Source: Clostridia bacterium (GTDB lineage: Bacteria; Bacillota; Clostridia; Lachnospirales; Lachnospiraceae). From it: a stretch of 42,421 bases of DNA. Numbering within the stretch: position 1 is the first letter of the stretch; each line of letters opens with the position of its first letter. Shown here piece by piece: positions 21,455 through 31,176 of the stretch. The position numbers were made by a program, and so were the translations under genes. The notes beneath the pieces are model-generated. The model was not told the DNA's origin. It searched no databases and saw only the letters and a program-made list of their open reading frames with translations. The stretch lies in the NCBI GenBank assembly GCA_009929615.1, contig SAAB01000026.1:1-42421 (forward strand), written 5' to 3'.

Positions 21455-21469
21455 GGAAAGGAGTCAAAA

Positions 21470-22846
21470 ATGATAAAGGATACAATTGTTGCAATATCTA
21501 CAGGTATGACGGCATCCGGTATAGGTAAGGTTCGGTTAAGCGGAGATGCAGCGGTTGATATTGTTGACCGCATTTATAGAAGTCCTAAAGGAAAAAAAAC
21601 ATTAAAAAATGTTCAAAGTCATACCATTCATTATGGCTTTATTTATGATAAAAACCAATTGATAGATGAAGTTTTGGTTCTTGTTATGATGGCTCCAAAT
21701 AGTTATACAAAAGAAAATGTTGTTGAAATAGACTGTCATGGTGGTGTTGTTGTCATGCAGAAAATTTTGGAAACGGCTGTTAAATATGGTGCCCGTCCTG
21801 CAGAACCGGGAGAATTTACAAAAAGAGCTTTCTTAAATGGAAGGATTGATTTGTCTCAGGCAGAAGCTGTTATTGATATTATTAATTCTAAAAATGAGTA
21901 TGCCTTAAATAGCTCTGTTCATCAGCTCCGGGGTGAACTTTTAAAACAGATTAAGGATATAAGAAAGAATATAATTGGGAGCATTGCTTTTATTGAAGCA
22001 GCTTTAGATGACCCGGAACATATTAATGCTGATGATTATGGAGATGTTTTAAAAAAGCAGGTAGATAATAATATTTTAGTTCTTGAAAAATTATTGAATT
22101 CTTATAATGATGGACGCCTTTTGAAAGAAGGTATTAAGACAGTTATTCTTGGTAAACCAAATGCCGGAAAATCATCTTTACTCAACTATCTCTCGGGAGA
22201 AGACAGAGCTATTGTTACAGATATAGCAGGTACAACAAGAGATATTCTGGAGGAAACTGTCCAGGTCAACGGTATTTTATTAAATGTCATTGATACAGCA
22301 GGAATCCGTGATACGGAAGATAAAGTTGAAAAAATAGGTGTAGAAAAAGCAAAGATATATGCAGAAGAAAGTGATTTAATTATCTATGTCGTTGATGGTT
22401 CTACTTCTTTGGACGAGAATGATTTTGAGATTCTGGAATTGATTAAGGATAAAAAAGCGATTATACTGTTAAATAAAGCAGATTTGGAATTAAAAACGCC
22501 TTTAGATATTTTAAAGGCAAAAGTTCATCAGCCCGTTGTTGAAGTATCAGTTAAAGAGGGTCAGGGGCTGGATGAATTTTATCAGTTGATTAAAGATATG
22601 TTTTTTCAAGGAAAATTAGATTTTAATGATCAGGTTTACCTTACAAATATCAGACATAAGTCAGCTGTACAGGAAACCATTGAAAGTTTGAAGATGGTTC
22701 TTCAAAGCATTGAGGATGAAATGCCGGAAGATTTCTTTTCAATTGATTTAATGAATGCATATGAATCTCTTGGAAAGATAATTGGAGAATCTGTTGGAGA
22801 AGATTTGATAGATACAATATTTAGTGATTTTTGTATGGGTAAATAG
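21470..22846 (+). CDS. mnmE: tRNA modification GTPase MnmE
   Basis: This 458-residue GTPase acts with MnmG to modify U34 of certain tRNAs (cmnm5U). It has an N-terminal tetrahydrofolate-binding domain (1-120), a helical domain, and an inserted G domain with Walker [10 protein letters not shown] (228-236), DTAG and NKAD. The C-terminal Cys-x-Gly-Lys motif is present as CMGK (455-458). The chosen ATG has an AAAGGAG site 6 nt upstream. It lies 11 nt upstream of mnmG. Confidence 0.97.
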   Translation: MIKDTIVAISTGMTASGIGKVRLSGDAAVDIVDRIYRSPKGKKTLKNVQSHTIHYGFIYDKNQLIDEVLVLVMMAPNSYTKENVVEIDCHGGVVVMQKILETAVKYGARPAEPGEFTKRAFLNGRIDLSQAEAVIDIINSKNEYALNSSVHQLRGELLKQIKDIRKNIIGSIAFIEAALDDPEHINADDYGDVLKKQVDNNILVLEKLLNSYNDGRLLKEGIKTVILGKPNAGKSSLLNYLSGEDRAIVTDIAGTTRDILEETVQVNGILLNVIDTAGIRDTEDKVEKIGVEKAKIYAEESDLIIYVVDGSTSLDENDFEILELIKDKKAIILLNKADLELKTPLDILKAKVHQPVVEVSVKEGQGLDEFYQLIKDMFFQGKLDFNDQVYLTNIRHKSAVQETIESLKMVLQSIEDEMPEDFFSIDLMNAYESLGKIIGESVGEDLIDTIFSDFCMGK

Positions 22847-22857
22847 GAGGCTATTTC

Positions 22858-24759
22858 ATGTCATATACTTATGAGAATTATGATGTTGCGGTTATTGGTG
22901 CTGGTCATGCGGGATGTGAAGCAGCTTTAGCCTGTGCACGTCTTGGATTAAAAACGATTATTTTTACAGTTAGTGTAGAGAGTATTGCACTAATGCCCTG
23001 CAATCCAAATATTGGAGGGAGTTCCAAAGGACATCTGGTACGGGAAATAGATGCTTTAGGCGGTCAAATGGGAAAAACGATAGACAAAACATTTATTCAA
23101 TCAAAAATGTTGAATAAATCAAAGGGTCCGGCAGTTCATTCCCTCAGAGCCCAGGCAGATAAACAAAATTATACAGCATATATGAGGAATATCCTTGAAA
23201 ATCAGGAAAACCTTACAGTAAAACAGGCTGAGATTGTGGATATTCTTGCTGAAGATGGACAGATAACAGGGGTTGTAACGCAGACAGGCGGTATATATCC
23301 ATGTAAAGCGGCAATTTTAGCCACAGGAGTTTACTTAAGGTCAAGATGTCTGTGTGGTGAATCCATCACCCATACGGGGCCAAATGGCCTTCAGGCGGCC
23401 ACACATCTTTCAGACAGTCTTAAACGTCTTGGAATAGAACTTGTAAGATTTAAAACAGGAACTCCGGCAAGAATTGATAAACGAAGTATTGATTTTTCAA
23501 AAATGGAAGAACAGTTTGGTGATGAAACAGTTGTACCATTTTCCTTTACAACAAATCCAGAGGATATACAAAAGGAACAGGTATCCTGCTGGCTGACTTA
23601 TACAAATGAAAAAACCCATGAAATTATTCGTTCAAATCTAGATCGTTCGCCAATTTATGCAGGGGTTATTGAAGGTGTCGGACCACGCTACTGCCCTTCC
23701 ATTGAGGACAAGGTTGTAAAATTTGCAGATAAAAACAGACATCAGGTCTTTATTGAACCGGAAGGAAATTATACAAACGAAATGTACATCGGTGGTATGT
23801 CAAGTTCTTTGCCTGAGGATGTCCAGTATCAGATGTACCGGACGGTACCGGGACTTGAAAATGCTCAGATTGTCCGAAATGCTTATGCTATTGAATATGA
23901 TTGTATTCCTGCAACCCAGCTCAAGTCTACTTTGGAATTTAAGCAGATTAACGGACTTTATTCCGGAGGTCAGTTTAATGGCAGTTCAGGCTATGAAGAG
24001 GCTGCAGCACAGGGATTAGTGGCCGGAATTAATGCATCTATGAAGCTTTTAGGCAAGGAGCAGATTGTATTAAAACGTTCAGAAGCCTATATAGGTGTTC
24101 TTATAGATGATTTGGTAACAAAGGAAACACATGAACCTTATCGTATGATGACCTCTAGAGCAGAATATCGACTTCTTCTTCGCCAGGATAATGCAGACTT
24201 ACGATTAACACCTATTGGTCACCAGGTTGGATTAATATCCGATGATAGATATGAAACACTTGTAACAAAACAAAAAATGATCGAACAAGAAATTCAAAGA
24301 GTGAACAGCCTTATGGTGGGTGGTTCAAAAGAAGTTCAGAAATTTTTAGAAGAACATCAAAGTACACCATTAAAAACCGCAGTAACAATGGCTGAACTTA
24401 TTCGACGTCCGGAATTATCTTATGATATGCTGGCACCATTGGACAAGGATAGAGAGGTATTACCGGCAGATGTAGTTGAGCAGGTAAATATTAACGTGAA
24501 ATATGAAGGGTATATTACCCGACAAATGAGACAAGTGGAACAGTTTAAAAAAATGGAAGTTAAATTAATTCCGGAGGAGTTAGATTTTAATGATATAAGC
24601 GGCCTGAGAATCGAAGCAAGGCAAAAACTTCTGGCAGTACACCCTCACTCTATCGGACAGGCATCACGAATTTCCGGTGTGACTCCGGCAGATATTTCAG
24701 TTTTGCTAATTTATATGGAACAGTTTAACCGTCATCATAAAAGTAAGGAATTGGTGTAA
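22858..24759 (+). CDS. mnmG: tRNA uridine modification enzyme MnmG (GidA)
   Basis: This 633-residue flavoprotein partners MnmE. The FAD-binding motif [10 protein letters not shown] is at residues 14-23. The conserved [21 protein letters not shown] segment and the C-terminal helical domain ([20 protein letters not shown]) match the family. The length is normal. The start ATG has AGGAGG upstream. It is followed after 5 nt by rsmG. Confidence 0.97.
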   Translation: MSYTYENYDVAVIGAGHAGCEAALACARLGLKTIIFTVSVESIALMPCNPNIGGSSKGHLVREIDALGGQMGKTIDKTFIQSKMLNKSKGPAVHSLRAQADKQNYTAYMRNILENQENLTVKQAEIVDILAEDGQITGVVTQTGGIYPCKAAILATGVYLRSRCLCGESITHTGPNGLQAATHLSDSLKRLGIELVRFKTGTPARIDKRSIDFSKMEEQFGDETVVPFSFTTNPEDIQKEQVSCWLTYTNEKTHEIIRSNLDRSPIYAGVIEGVGPRYCPSIEDKVVKFADKNRHQVFIEPEGNYTNEMYIGGMSSSLPEDVQYQMYRTVPGLENAQIVRNAYAIEYDCIPATQLKSTLEFKQINGLYSGGQFNGSSGYEEAAAQGLVAGINASMKLLGKEQIVLKRSEAYIGVLIDDLVTKETHEPYRMMTSRAEYRLLLRQDNADLRLTPIGHQVGLISDDRYETLVTKQKMIEQEIQRVNSLMVGGSKEVQKFLEEHQSTPLKTAVTMAELIRRPELSYDMLAPLDKDREVLPADVVEQVNINVKYEGYITRQMRQVEQFKKMEVKLIPEELDFNDISGLRIEARQKLLAVHPHSIGQASRISGVTPADISVLLIYMEQFNRHHKSKELV

Positions 24760-24764
24760 ATAAA

Positions 24765-25484
24765 TTGGAAAGAAATACAGAAAGATTTCAAGCAGCTTTA
24801 GAGCAGTTAAATATTAATTTGTCTGAAAATCAGATGAATCAGTTTATGACCTATTATGAAATGCTTATTGAGACAAACAAAGTGATGAATTTGACAGCAA
24901 TCACAGAATTTGATGAGGTGATTGAAAAACATTTTATTGATAGTCTCTCACTTATAAAGGCTGTCAATTTATCTGGTCCTATAAAGGTAATGGATGTTGG
25001 AACTGGTGCTGGTTTTCCGGGCATTCCTTTAAAAATCGCATTTCCGGAACTGGAAATTGTTCTTTTAGACTCTTTAAATAAGCGTATTAATTTTTTAAAT
25101 CAAGTGATTGAAAAGCTGGAATTGAAGAATATACGTACAATTCATGGCAGAGCTGAAGATTTTGGTAGAAATCCAGAATACAGGGAAGCATTTGATTTGT
25201 GTGTTTCAAGAGCTGTTGCTAATTTATCAACTTTAGCTGAATATTGTATGCCATTTGTTAAGATAGGCGGCAGATTTATCTCCTATAAATCCGGGAAAGT
25301 TCAGGAAGAGTTAGAAAACTCAAAAAGAGCGGCAGATTTATTAGGTGGCAGATTGAAGGTATGTTTAAATTATAATTTGGCAGATACAGAAATAGAAAGA
25401 AGTCTTGTAGTTATTGAAAAGGTTAAAGCCACAAAAAAGGCTTACCCACGAAAAGCAGGCAAGCCTTCTAAAGAACCATTATAA
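24765..25484 (+). CDS. rsmG: 16S rRNA (guanine-N7) methyltransferase RsmG
   Basis: This 239-residue SAM-dependent methyltransferase makes m7G in helix 18 of 16S rRNA (G527 by E. coli numbering). The SAM motif DVGTGAGFPG is at 77-86, followed by LDSLNKRINFLN and the CVSRAVANL catalytic region. The start is taken as TTG at 24765, which gives the usual N-terminal length; the upstream Shine-Dalgarno match is poor and probably relies on read-through from mnmG. The tail is lysine-rich. Confidence 0.94.
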   Translation: MERNTERFQAALEQLNINLSENQMNQFMTYYEMLIETNKVMNLTAITEFDEVIEKHFIDSLSLIKAVNLSGPIKVMDVGTGAGFPGIPLKIAFPELEIVLLDSLNKRINFLNQVIEKLELKNIRTIHGRAEDFGRNPEYREAFDLCVSRAVANLSTLAEYCMPFVKIGGRFISYKSGKVQEELENSKRAADLLGGRLKVCLNYNLADTEIERSLVVIEKVKATKKAYPRKAGKPSKEPL

Positions 25485-25490
25485 ATATAG

Positions 25491-25522
25491 GAAGGAATGG
25501 ATTATTTTTGATCCATTCCTTC
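25491..25522. terminator. Hairpin between convergent rsmG and aroE
   Basis: A perfect 12-bp stem (25491-25502 with 25511-25522) encloses an 8-nt loop and overlaps the last codons of the aroE-type gene. The loop, not the 3' flank, is T-rich. It lies between two converging genes and probably serves as a shared terminator, though without a strong U tract. Confidence 0.6.
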
Positions 25523-26362
25523 ACTTAACATAGCCAGTTTCATAATTCCAACAGGTGCATCAAGACCTGTCCATAACTTAAAACTGACAGCGGCCTGATT
25601 AATTAACATAGAGAAACCGTCAATTGTTGTACACTTACAGGCCTGAGCCCGGGATATAAACCGGGTATGAAGGGGATTAGGAATAATATCGCATACAACT
25701 ATCTCCGGTCTCAATGTGTAGTAATTAATATCTGGAACATTTACATCCGGATATAAACCAATAGAGGTACAGTTTACAAAAATATCTATATCACCTGGAA
25801 TATTATAGCTTTTATCCCAAAGAATGAACTCCGCATCTGCCGGGGTTTTTTTATTAATCAGTTCGGTAAGTTCTTTACCACGGTCTTCAGAACGGTTTAA
25901 AATACTTATCTTTTTTACACCGGCTAAAGCCAATTCGACAGCAATAGCCCGGGCTGCTCCGCCAGCACCAAGAATCAGAACATTCTTATCAGAAATCTCA
26001 ATATGATTATCAACTAAAGATTTAATGAAGCCTTTTCCATCGGTATTCTCTCCGACCATCTCACCATTTTCTTCATATACGGTATTAACGGCACCAATTA
26101 AGGCAGCTGTGTCTGTCAGACGATCAAGATATGGGATAACAGCAACTTTGTGAGGGATGGTAATGTGGGTGCCCTTCATGTGTAAAGCCTTTAGTGATTT
26201 TACAGCAGTCTCTAAATCTTCAGGATAAACAAGCATGGTATTATAACGGTAGTTTAATCCGAGGGTCTTAAATGCTGCCTCGATAATAACAACCGTAGGG
26301 TTCTCATCAACCGGGCATCCAAAAAGACCAATAAGCTCACTTCGATAACACTTCTCAGTCAT
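25502..26362 (-). CDS. Shikimate/quinate dehydrogenase family protein (AroE variant)
   Basis: This is a 286-residue NAD(P)-dependent oxidoreductase with the AroE fold. The catalytic lysine lies in TIPHKV (Lys72), the aspartate in ENTDGKGF (Asp108) and the nucleotide loop LGAGGAARA near 136-144. The N-terminal substrate motif is unusual: where AroE has G-x-P-x-x-HSxSP, this protein has FGCPVDENPT, so both shikimate-binding serines are absent. It may use quinate, a shikimate analogue or another substrate. A GGGAG site precedes the ATG. It is 13 nt downstream of the alpha/beta hydrolase gene in the same operon, on the lagging strand relative to the origin. Confidence 0.82.
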   Translation of the reverse strand: MTEKCYRSELIGLFGCPVDENPTVVIIEAAFKTLGLNYRYNTMLVYPEDLETAVKSLKALHMKGTHITIPHKVAVIPYLDRLTDTAALIGAVNTVYEENGEMVGENTDGKGFIKSLVDNHIEISDKNVLILGAGGAARAIAVELALAGVKKISILNRSEDRGKELTELINKKTPADAEFILWDKSYNIPGDIDIFVNCTSIGLYPDVNVPDINYYTLRPEIVVCDIIPNPLHTRFISRAQACKCTTIDGFSMLINQAAVSFKLWTGLDAPVGIMKLAMLSEGMDQK

Positions 26363-26375
26363 CTAATAACTCCCT

Positions 26376-27326
26376 TCAGGATAGGTATATAGAACAAAGA
26401 TTTGAAAATGAGTCGGACTGTTCGATATGGGGATATCGTTTGCAGTTGTCAATAATCTCTGTTTCAATAGATGGGTTATAAGATACATAGGAATCTAAAA
26501 TATCTTCAATATCCGATAGACCGGCACCTGCAACAATGCAAATGGAATGATTTAATTTTTTGAGTGCATGAAGCATATTTACATTTGTAAAGTAGCTTCG
26601 TTCACTGGCATAAAAATATCGGGCAGAGGCACCACCGCGATGGCTGGCTTCAAAACGTACATCGATATCTTTTTTCATACAGCGGTTTGGATAATAAAGG
26701 TTTTTCTTCAACTCTTTCTTAATGGCGAAGGTTGATGTGATGAGGTTATAAAGTGTTGTGCCAATAAGTGGCAGTTCAAGTAAATATTTCAGTGTTTTAT
26801 GATTAGCCTTTGGATATTTGGCCATAACTTTCATAGAGGTTGGATTAACCAATATCAAACGATGATAAAGCTCAGGTTCACTATAGCATCCCATAATAGC
26901 AATGCTGGAGGATGAACAACTGGTGATAACGTCTGTTTTAACGCCAATAACGTCTTTTATAAAGTCATTTACCAATTGAACATAAATATAGTTTGTATAG
27001 GTCATTTTTGGCTTGTCAGAGCGGCCGCAGCCCAGTAAGTCCAATGTATATACGGTATGTTCTTTTGCCAGTGTATTTACAATGGATTTCCATTCAGCAG
27101 CAGAGCCGGTGGTTTTTAATTCATGAATCAGCAAAACAGGTGAACCACTGCCCTTTTTTGTATAGAAAATATTTCCAAAGCGCCAGGCATACTGATATGT
27201 ATTCTCACAGAACAGCGAGTCCTTGATACCAGCACTCAGGAAAACAAGTTTATTCAATCCCCATGTCGTAAAAAGTATGGCTGAAGAGAAAATCCCTGCG
27301 TTAATCAGTTTTTTATACTTTTTCAT
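26376..27326 (-). CDS. Alpha/beta hydrolase with N-terminal membrane anchor
   Basis: This is a 316-residue protein. Residues 10-32 form a hydrophobic signal anchor. The alpha/beta-hydrolase fold follows: LLIHELKTTGSAAEW oxyanion region (65-79), TLDLLGCGRSDKP (94-106), a nucleophile elbow SCSSS with probable Ser138, and His near the end in RYPHIEQ. The elbow has Ser instead of the common Gly at its flanking positions. The chosen ATG at 27326 has AAAGGAG 8 nt upstream. It is the first gene of a two-gene operon with the AroE variant. An ester or acyl substrate is likely but unknown. Confidence 0.8.
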   Translation of the reverse strand: MKKYKKLINAGIFSSAILFTTWGLNKLVFLSAGIKDSLFCENTYQYAWRFGNIFYTKKGSGSPVLLIHELKTTGSAAEWKSIVNTLAKEHTVYTLDLLGCGRSDKPKMTYTNYIYVQLVNDFIKDVIGVKTDVITSCSSSSIAIMGCYSEPELYHRLILVNPTSMKVMAKYPKANHKTLKYLLELPLIGTTLYNLITSTFAIKKELKKNLYYPNRCMKKDIDVRFEASHRGGASARYFYASERSYFTNVNMLHALKKLNHSICIVAGAGLSDIEDILDSYVSYNPSIETEIIDNCKRYPHIEQSDSFSNLCSIYLS

Positions 27327-27345
27327 ATGGATGACTCCTTTATCG

Positions 27346-27396
27346 ATTATCATTAATAGTTGATTCTATTATATGATAATTATGCATTAGATACAA
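27346..27396 (-). promoter_or_regulatory. Promoter and operator-like inverted repeat for the hydrolase-aroE operon
   Basis: On the minus strand TTGTAT (27391-27396) and TATAAT (27368-27373) are 17 bp apart. A near-perfect 14/15-bp inverted repeat (27346-27359 with 27366-27380) covers the -10 and the start site, the place where a repressor dimer would act. Confidence 0.55.
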
Positions 27397-27427
27397 ACAT
27401 TTTTTAATGGATATTTTTCTAAATATG

Positions 27428-27455
27428 TTGTACAATATCTATATCTGTCTATAAG
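27428..27455 (+). promoter_or_regulatory. Probable argS promoter
   Basis: TTGTAC (27428-27433) and TATAAG (27450-27455) are 16 bp apart, upstream of argS. No T-box leader was seen. Confidence 0.45.
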
Positions 27456-27526
27456 GACACATATCGAGCGAATTAATGAAAAAATAACAAAGTTATACAT
27501 AGTTAACAAAAAGGAGATTTTTATAA

Positions 27527-29212
27527 ATGAGGAATTTGATTATAGAATTACTTTCTGCGCAGATTGAGAATATGGATGCAGAAGAAATAGGCAGTCTTTT
27601 AGAGATACCGCCCAAATCAGATATGGGTGACTTTGCTTTTCCGTGTTTTAAGCTGGCGAAAGTATTCCGTAAAGCGCCACCAATGATTGCTGCAGAGTTA
27701 AAAGAAAAGATGGGATGTCCAGAATTTTTGGATAAAGTAGAGTGTTTGGGTGGATATCTAAACTTTTTTGTGGATAAATCAATATTTGCAAAGCAAATTG
27801 TGGACAACTATCTCAATGCTAACAATTATGGAAGCTCTACGGTTGGAGAAGGAAAGACAATTTGCATCGACTACTCCTCTCCTAACGTGGCAAAAAACTT
27901 TCATGTAGGACATTTGCGAACAACCATTATTGGTAATTCTTTGAATAAAATATATACAAAATTAGGATATCATGTGGAAAGAATTAATCATTTGGGTGAC
28001 TGGGGAACTCAGTTTGGTAAGTTGATTGTAGCTTATAAACGCTGGGGAAGCAAAGAGGCTGTTGAAAAGGATGGAATTGAAGAATTAATGCGTATTTATG
28101 TTAAATTCCATGACGAAGCTGAGAATGATGAATCATTAAATGATGAGGCTAGAGCCTGGTTTACAAAGATGGAACATGGTGATGAGGAAGCTTTGAGCAT
28201 TTGGAAGTGGTTTCGAGAGATTAGTTTAAATGAATTTATGCGTATTTATAAGCTTCTGGGTATAGAATTTGATTCTTTTGCAGGTGAAAGTTTTTATAAT
28301 GATAAGATGGAACCGGTTATTGAAGAATTAAAGCAAAAAGGTCTGATTAAGGTTAGTGATGGGGCACAGATTGTAGAACTTGAAGAATATAATATGCCAC
28401 CGTGTCTGATAACGAAAAAAGATGGAAGTTCTCTTTATGCGACCAGAGATATTGCGGCAGCTATGTATCGTAAAAAGACCTATGATTTTGAAAAATGTAT
28501 ATATGTTACCGGACTTGAACAAAAATTACATTTTGCTCAATGGTTTAAAGTTATTGAATTAATGGGATATGATTGGTCAAAGAATTTGGTACATGTTCCT
28601 TATGGTTTGGTAAGTTTAAAGGGTGGTAAATTATCTTCTAGAAAAGGAAATGTTATTTTTGCTGAGGATATATTGAAAGAGGCAATTCAAAAAACACGAA
28701 CTGTTATAGAGGAAAAAAATCCGGATATTCCAAATAAGGAAGAGGTAGCAAAACAAGTTGGTATTGGTGCTATCCTATTTAATGATTTGTATAATCAGCG
28801 AATAAAAGATGTTATTTTTGATTGGGAGAAACTTCTCAATTTTGATGGAGAAACAGGACCATATGTACAGTACACATATGCCAGAGCAGCAAGTGTTATT
28901 CGTAAAATTGGTCAGGTGCCGAATATATATGATTACTCTGTCTTATCAGATGATGTGTCAATGGCATTGTTAAAAGAAATTGCCAGATATCCACAGGTAA
29001 TTGTTGATGCAGCAGAAAAGATGGAACCATTTATGATTTCTCGCTATGCAGTTGCTTTGGCACAGGCATTTAATAGATTTTATCATGAGTGTCAAATCAA
29101 TGTTGAAAACGACAATGTTAAATATACACGTGCAAATGCTGTTATTATGACAAAGGCTGTTTTAAAGGATGCATTAGGTCTTCTGGGTATCGAGGCGCCT
29201 GAACAAATGTAA
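27527..29212 (+). CDS. argS: Arginyl-tRNA synthetase
   Basis: This 561-residue class I synthetase charges tRNA-Arg. The N-terminal additional domain (1-100) is followed by the SSPNVAKNFHVGHLRT region with the HIGH-type motif HVGH (126-129), the KMSKS-equivalent KLSSRKG and a DALR anticodon-binding domain at the C-terminus. The ATG has AAGGAG 9 nt upstream. It lies just before the parS/parAB region and, by chance or otherwise, in the same locus as a tRNA-Arg gene. Confidence 0.97.
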   Translation: MRNLIIELLSAQIENMDAEEIGSLLEIPPKSDMGDFAFPCFKLAKVFRKAPPMIAAELKEKMGCPEFLDKVECLGGYLNFFVDKSIFAKQIVDNYLNANNYGSSTVGEGKTICIDYSSPNVAKNFHVGHLRTTIIGNSLNKIYTKLGYHVERINHLGDWGTQFGKLIVAYKRWGSKEAVEKDGIEELMRIYVKFHDEAENDESLNDEARAWFTKMEHGDEEALSIWKWFREISLNEFMRIYKLLGIEFDSFAGESFYNDKMEPVIEELKQKGLIKVSDGAQIVELEEYNMPPCLITKKDGSSLYATRDIAAAMYRKKTYDFEKCIYVTGLEQKLHFAQWFKVIELMGYDWSKNLVHVPYGLVSLKGGKLSSRKGNVIFAEDILKEAIQKTRTVIEEKNPDIPNKEEVAKQVGIGAILFNDLYNQRIKDVIFDWEKLLNFDGETGPYVQYTYARAASVIRKIGQVPNIYDYSVLSDDVSMALLKEIARYPQVIVDAAEKMEPFMISRYAVALAQAFNRFYHECQINVENDNVKYTRANAVIMTKAVLKDALGLLGIEAPEQM

Positions 29213-29216
29213 TTAA

Positions 29217-29321
29217 TGTTTCACGTGAAACTTCATAAATAGTGAATTCAGAGGGATGTTTCACGTGAAACATCCCTTTTGGTGCATTAAGAAATAGAAA
29301 AATCATGTTTCACGTGAAACA
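29217..29321. other. parS: Cluster of three parS centromere sites
   Basis: The ParB-binding palindrome TGTTTCACGTGAAACA occurs perfectly at 29257-29272 and 29306-29321, and with its last base changed to T at 29217-29232. These match the Firmicutes chromosomal parS consensus and load host ParB next to its own genes. Spacing between sites is 40 and 49 bp. Confidence 0.96.
29252..29280 (+). terminator. argS terminator built on a parS site
   Basis: The central parS is extended by AGGGA on the left and TCCCT on the right, giving a 26-bp perfect palindrome (29252-29277) followed by T. As RNA it would form a strong hairpin plus U tract. Confidence 0.6.
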
Positions 29322-29377
29322 ATTTCGTGGTTTACAGAATTTTCATATTTCTTTCTCTAGAATAACATGACTTGAAG

Positions 29378-29386
29378 TGGTATACT
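29378..29386 (+). promoter_or_regulatory. Extended -10 promoter of parA
   Basis: TGG followed by TATACT (29381-29386) forms an extended -10 element. No good -35 is seen. It lies 57 bp after the last parS, so ParB spreading could reach it. Confidence 0.45.
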
Positions 29387-29425
29387 GATTAAAGCAGAAA
29401 GTGAAGAAACGAAAAGGGGAATGAT

Positions 29426-30196
29426 ATGGGCCGAATAATTGCTGTAGCAAACCAAAAAGGCGGCGTGGGAAAGACAACCACGTCAATAAATCTATCAGCA
29501 TGTCTGGCTGAAATGGGTCAGAAAGTTCTGACAATTGATATGGATCCACAGGGAAATACCACTAGTGGATTAGGAATAGATAAGAATCAGGTTGAAAACA
29601 CAGTATATGAATTGATATTAGAGGATATATCTGTTGAGGATTGCATCCAACAGTCTGCCATGGAAGGATTGAATGTGATTGCTTCTAATATAAATCTTTC
29701 TGGTGCAGAAGTTGAATTGATATCGTTAGATAATAAAGAATATCTTTTAAAAGGGAAAATTGAATCTGTCAGGGATGACTATGATTTTGTTATTATAGAT
29801 TGTCCGCCATCTTTGAACTTGCTCACGATTAATGCGATGACAACAGCGGATACAATATTAGTGCCTATTCAGTGTGAATATTATGCCTTAGAAGGTTTAT
29901 CTCAGTTGATTCATACAATTGATTTAATTAAGGACAGGCTGAATCCTTCACTGGAAATAGAGGGCGTAGTCTTTACGATGTTCGATGGAAGAACCAATCT
30001 TTCCTTACAGGTTGTAGAGAATGTAAAGGAAAATCTGGATAGAAATATTTATAAAACGATAATACCAAGAAATGTCAGATTGGCAGAAGCACCAAGTTAT
30101 GGGATGCCGATAAATATGTATGATACTCGCTCTTCGGGTGCAGAAGCATATCGCTTGCTTGCAGAAGAGGTTATTCAGTACAACACACAAAGATAA
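29426..30196 (+). CDS. parA: Chromosome partitioning ATPase ParA (Soj)
   Basis: This 256-residue deviant-Walker ATPase has KGGVGKTT at residues 11-18 and DMDPQGN (38-44). It acts with ParB on parS to segregate origins, and in Bacillus also regulates DnaA. The length and FDGRTNLSLQVVENVK region fit chromosomal Soj. The ribosome site AAAAGGGG precedes the ATG. It is 30 nt upstream of parB in an operon. Confidence 0.96.
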   Translation: MGRIIAVANQKGGVGKTTTSINLSACLAEMGQKVLTIDMDPQGNTTSGLGIDKNQVENTVYELILEDISVEDCIQQSAMEGLNVIASNINLSGAEVELISLDNKEYLLKGKIESVRDDYDFVIIDCPPSLNLLTINAMTTADTILVPIQCEYYALEGLSQLIHTIDLIKDRLNPSLEIEGVVFTMFDGRTNLSLQVVENVKENLDRNIYKTIIPRNVRLAEAPSYGMPINMYDTRSSGAEAYRLLAEEVIQYNTQR

Positions 30197-30226
30197 TATA
30201 TACAAATCGAAAGGAATTGATTACAT

Positions 30227-31174
30227 ATGGCAACACGTAAAAAGGGTGGTTTAGGAAAAGGTATAGATGCATTGATTGCACCATCAACTAAAAAAGAACC
30301 AGTTAAAGAGGAAAAACCAGTAGAGAAAATTGTAGAAAAAATAGTTGAAAAGGTTGTTGAAAAGCAAGTAGATAGCCGATTAAAAATAGATGAGATAGAG
30401 CCGAATCGCTTACAGCCAAGAAAGAATTTTGATGAGGATGCTTTACAGGAACTTTCTGAATCTATTAAACAATTTGGTCTCATACAGCCGATTGTTGTCA
30501 AGAAAAAAGATAATTATTATGAAATCGTTGCAGGTGAACGCAGATGGAGAGCTGCAAGAATTGCCGGCTTGAAAGAGGTACCTGTAGTTATAAAAGAATA
30601 CGATGATAAAGAGTCGATGGAAATTGCTATTGTGGAAAATCTTCAAAGAGAGGATTTGAATCCTATTGAAGAGGCTCAGGCATACCGTCAACTGATTGAG
30701 GAATTCGGATTAAAACAGGATGAAGCAGCTCAAAAAGTATCAAAAAGTCGTACGGCTGTAACAAATGCGATGCGTCTTCTAAAATTGGATGAACGTGTTC
30801 AGCAGATGGTTATTGATGATATGATTAGCGGTGGACATGCAAGAGCATTACTTGCTATTGAAGATAAAGAAGAACAATATGCCATGGCTATAACTGTTTT
30901 TGATAATAAGATGAGTGTTCGGGAAACTGAAAAAATAGTAAAAAGCTATTTAAAAAAGCAGGATAATAAAGAAACGGCGGTGGCAAAAACAGATTATTCT
31001 CAGATGGAGACTGTTTATGAAAGCTTAGAAGAACGAATGAAGTCAATTATTGGAACCAAAGTTGCGATTCGTAGCCGAAACTATAAAAAAGGAAAAATTG
31101 AAATCGAGTACTATTCGAATGATGAATTGGAAAGGATTATTGATTTGATAGAATCAATAAAACAGGTGGGATAA
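30227..31174 (+). CDS. parB: Chromosome partitioning protein ParB (Spo0J)
   Basis: This 315-residue CTP-dependent DNA clamp loads at parS. The N-terminal KGGLGKGIDALI (6-17) is the segment that stimulates ParA ATPase. A lysine/glutamate/valine repeat (EKIVEKIVEKVVEK) forms a linker. The CTP-binding region contains VVAGERRWRAARIAG-like sequence (GERRWRAA), followed by the helix-turn-helix (DEAAQKVSKSRTAVTNAMRLL) and a dimerisation domain. The ribosome site GAAAGG precedes the ATG. It is the host's own ParB, since parS lies next to it. Confidence 0.96.
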   Translation: MATRKKGGLGKGIDALIAPSTKKEPVKEEKPVEKIVEKIVEKVVEKQVDSRLKIDEIEPNRLQPRKNFDEDALQELSESIKQFGLIQPIVVKKKDNYYEIVAGERRWRAARIAGLKEVPVVIKEYDDKESMEIAIVENLQREDLNPIEEAQAYRQLIEEFGLKQDEAAQKVSKSRTAVTNAMRLLKLDERVQQMVIDDMISGGHARALLAIEDKEEQYAMAITVFDNKMSVRETEKIVKSYLKKQDNKETAVAKTDYSQMETVYESLEERMKSIIGTKVAIRSRNYKKGKIEIEYYSNDELERIIDLIESIKQVG

Positions 31175-31176
31175 GT

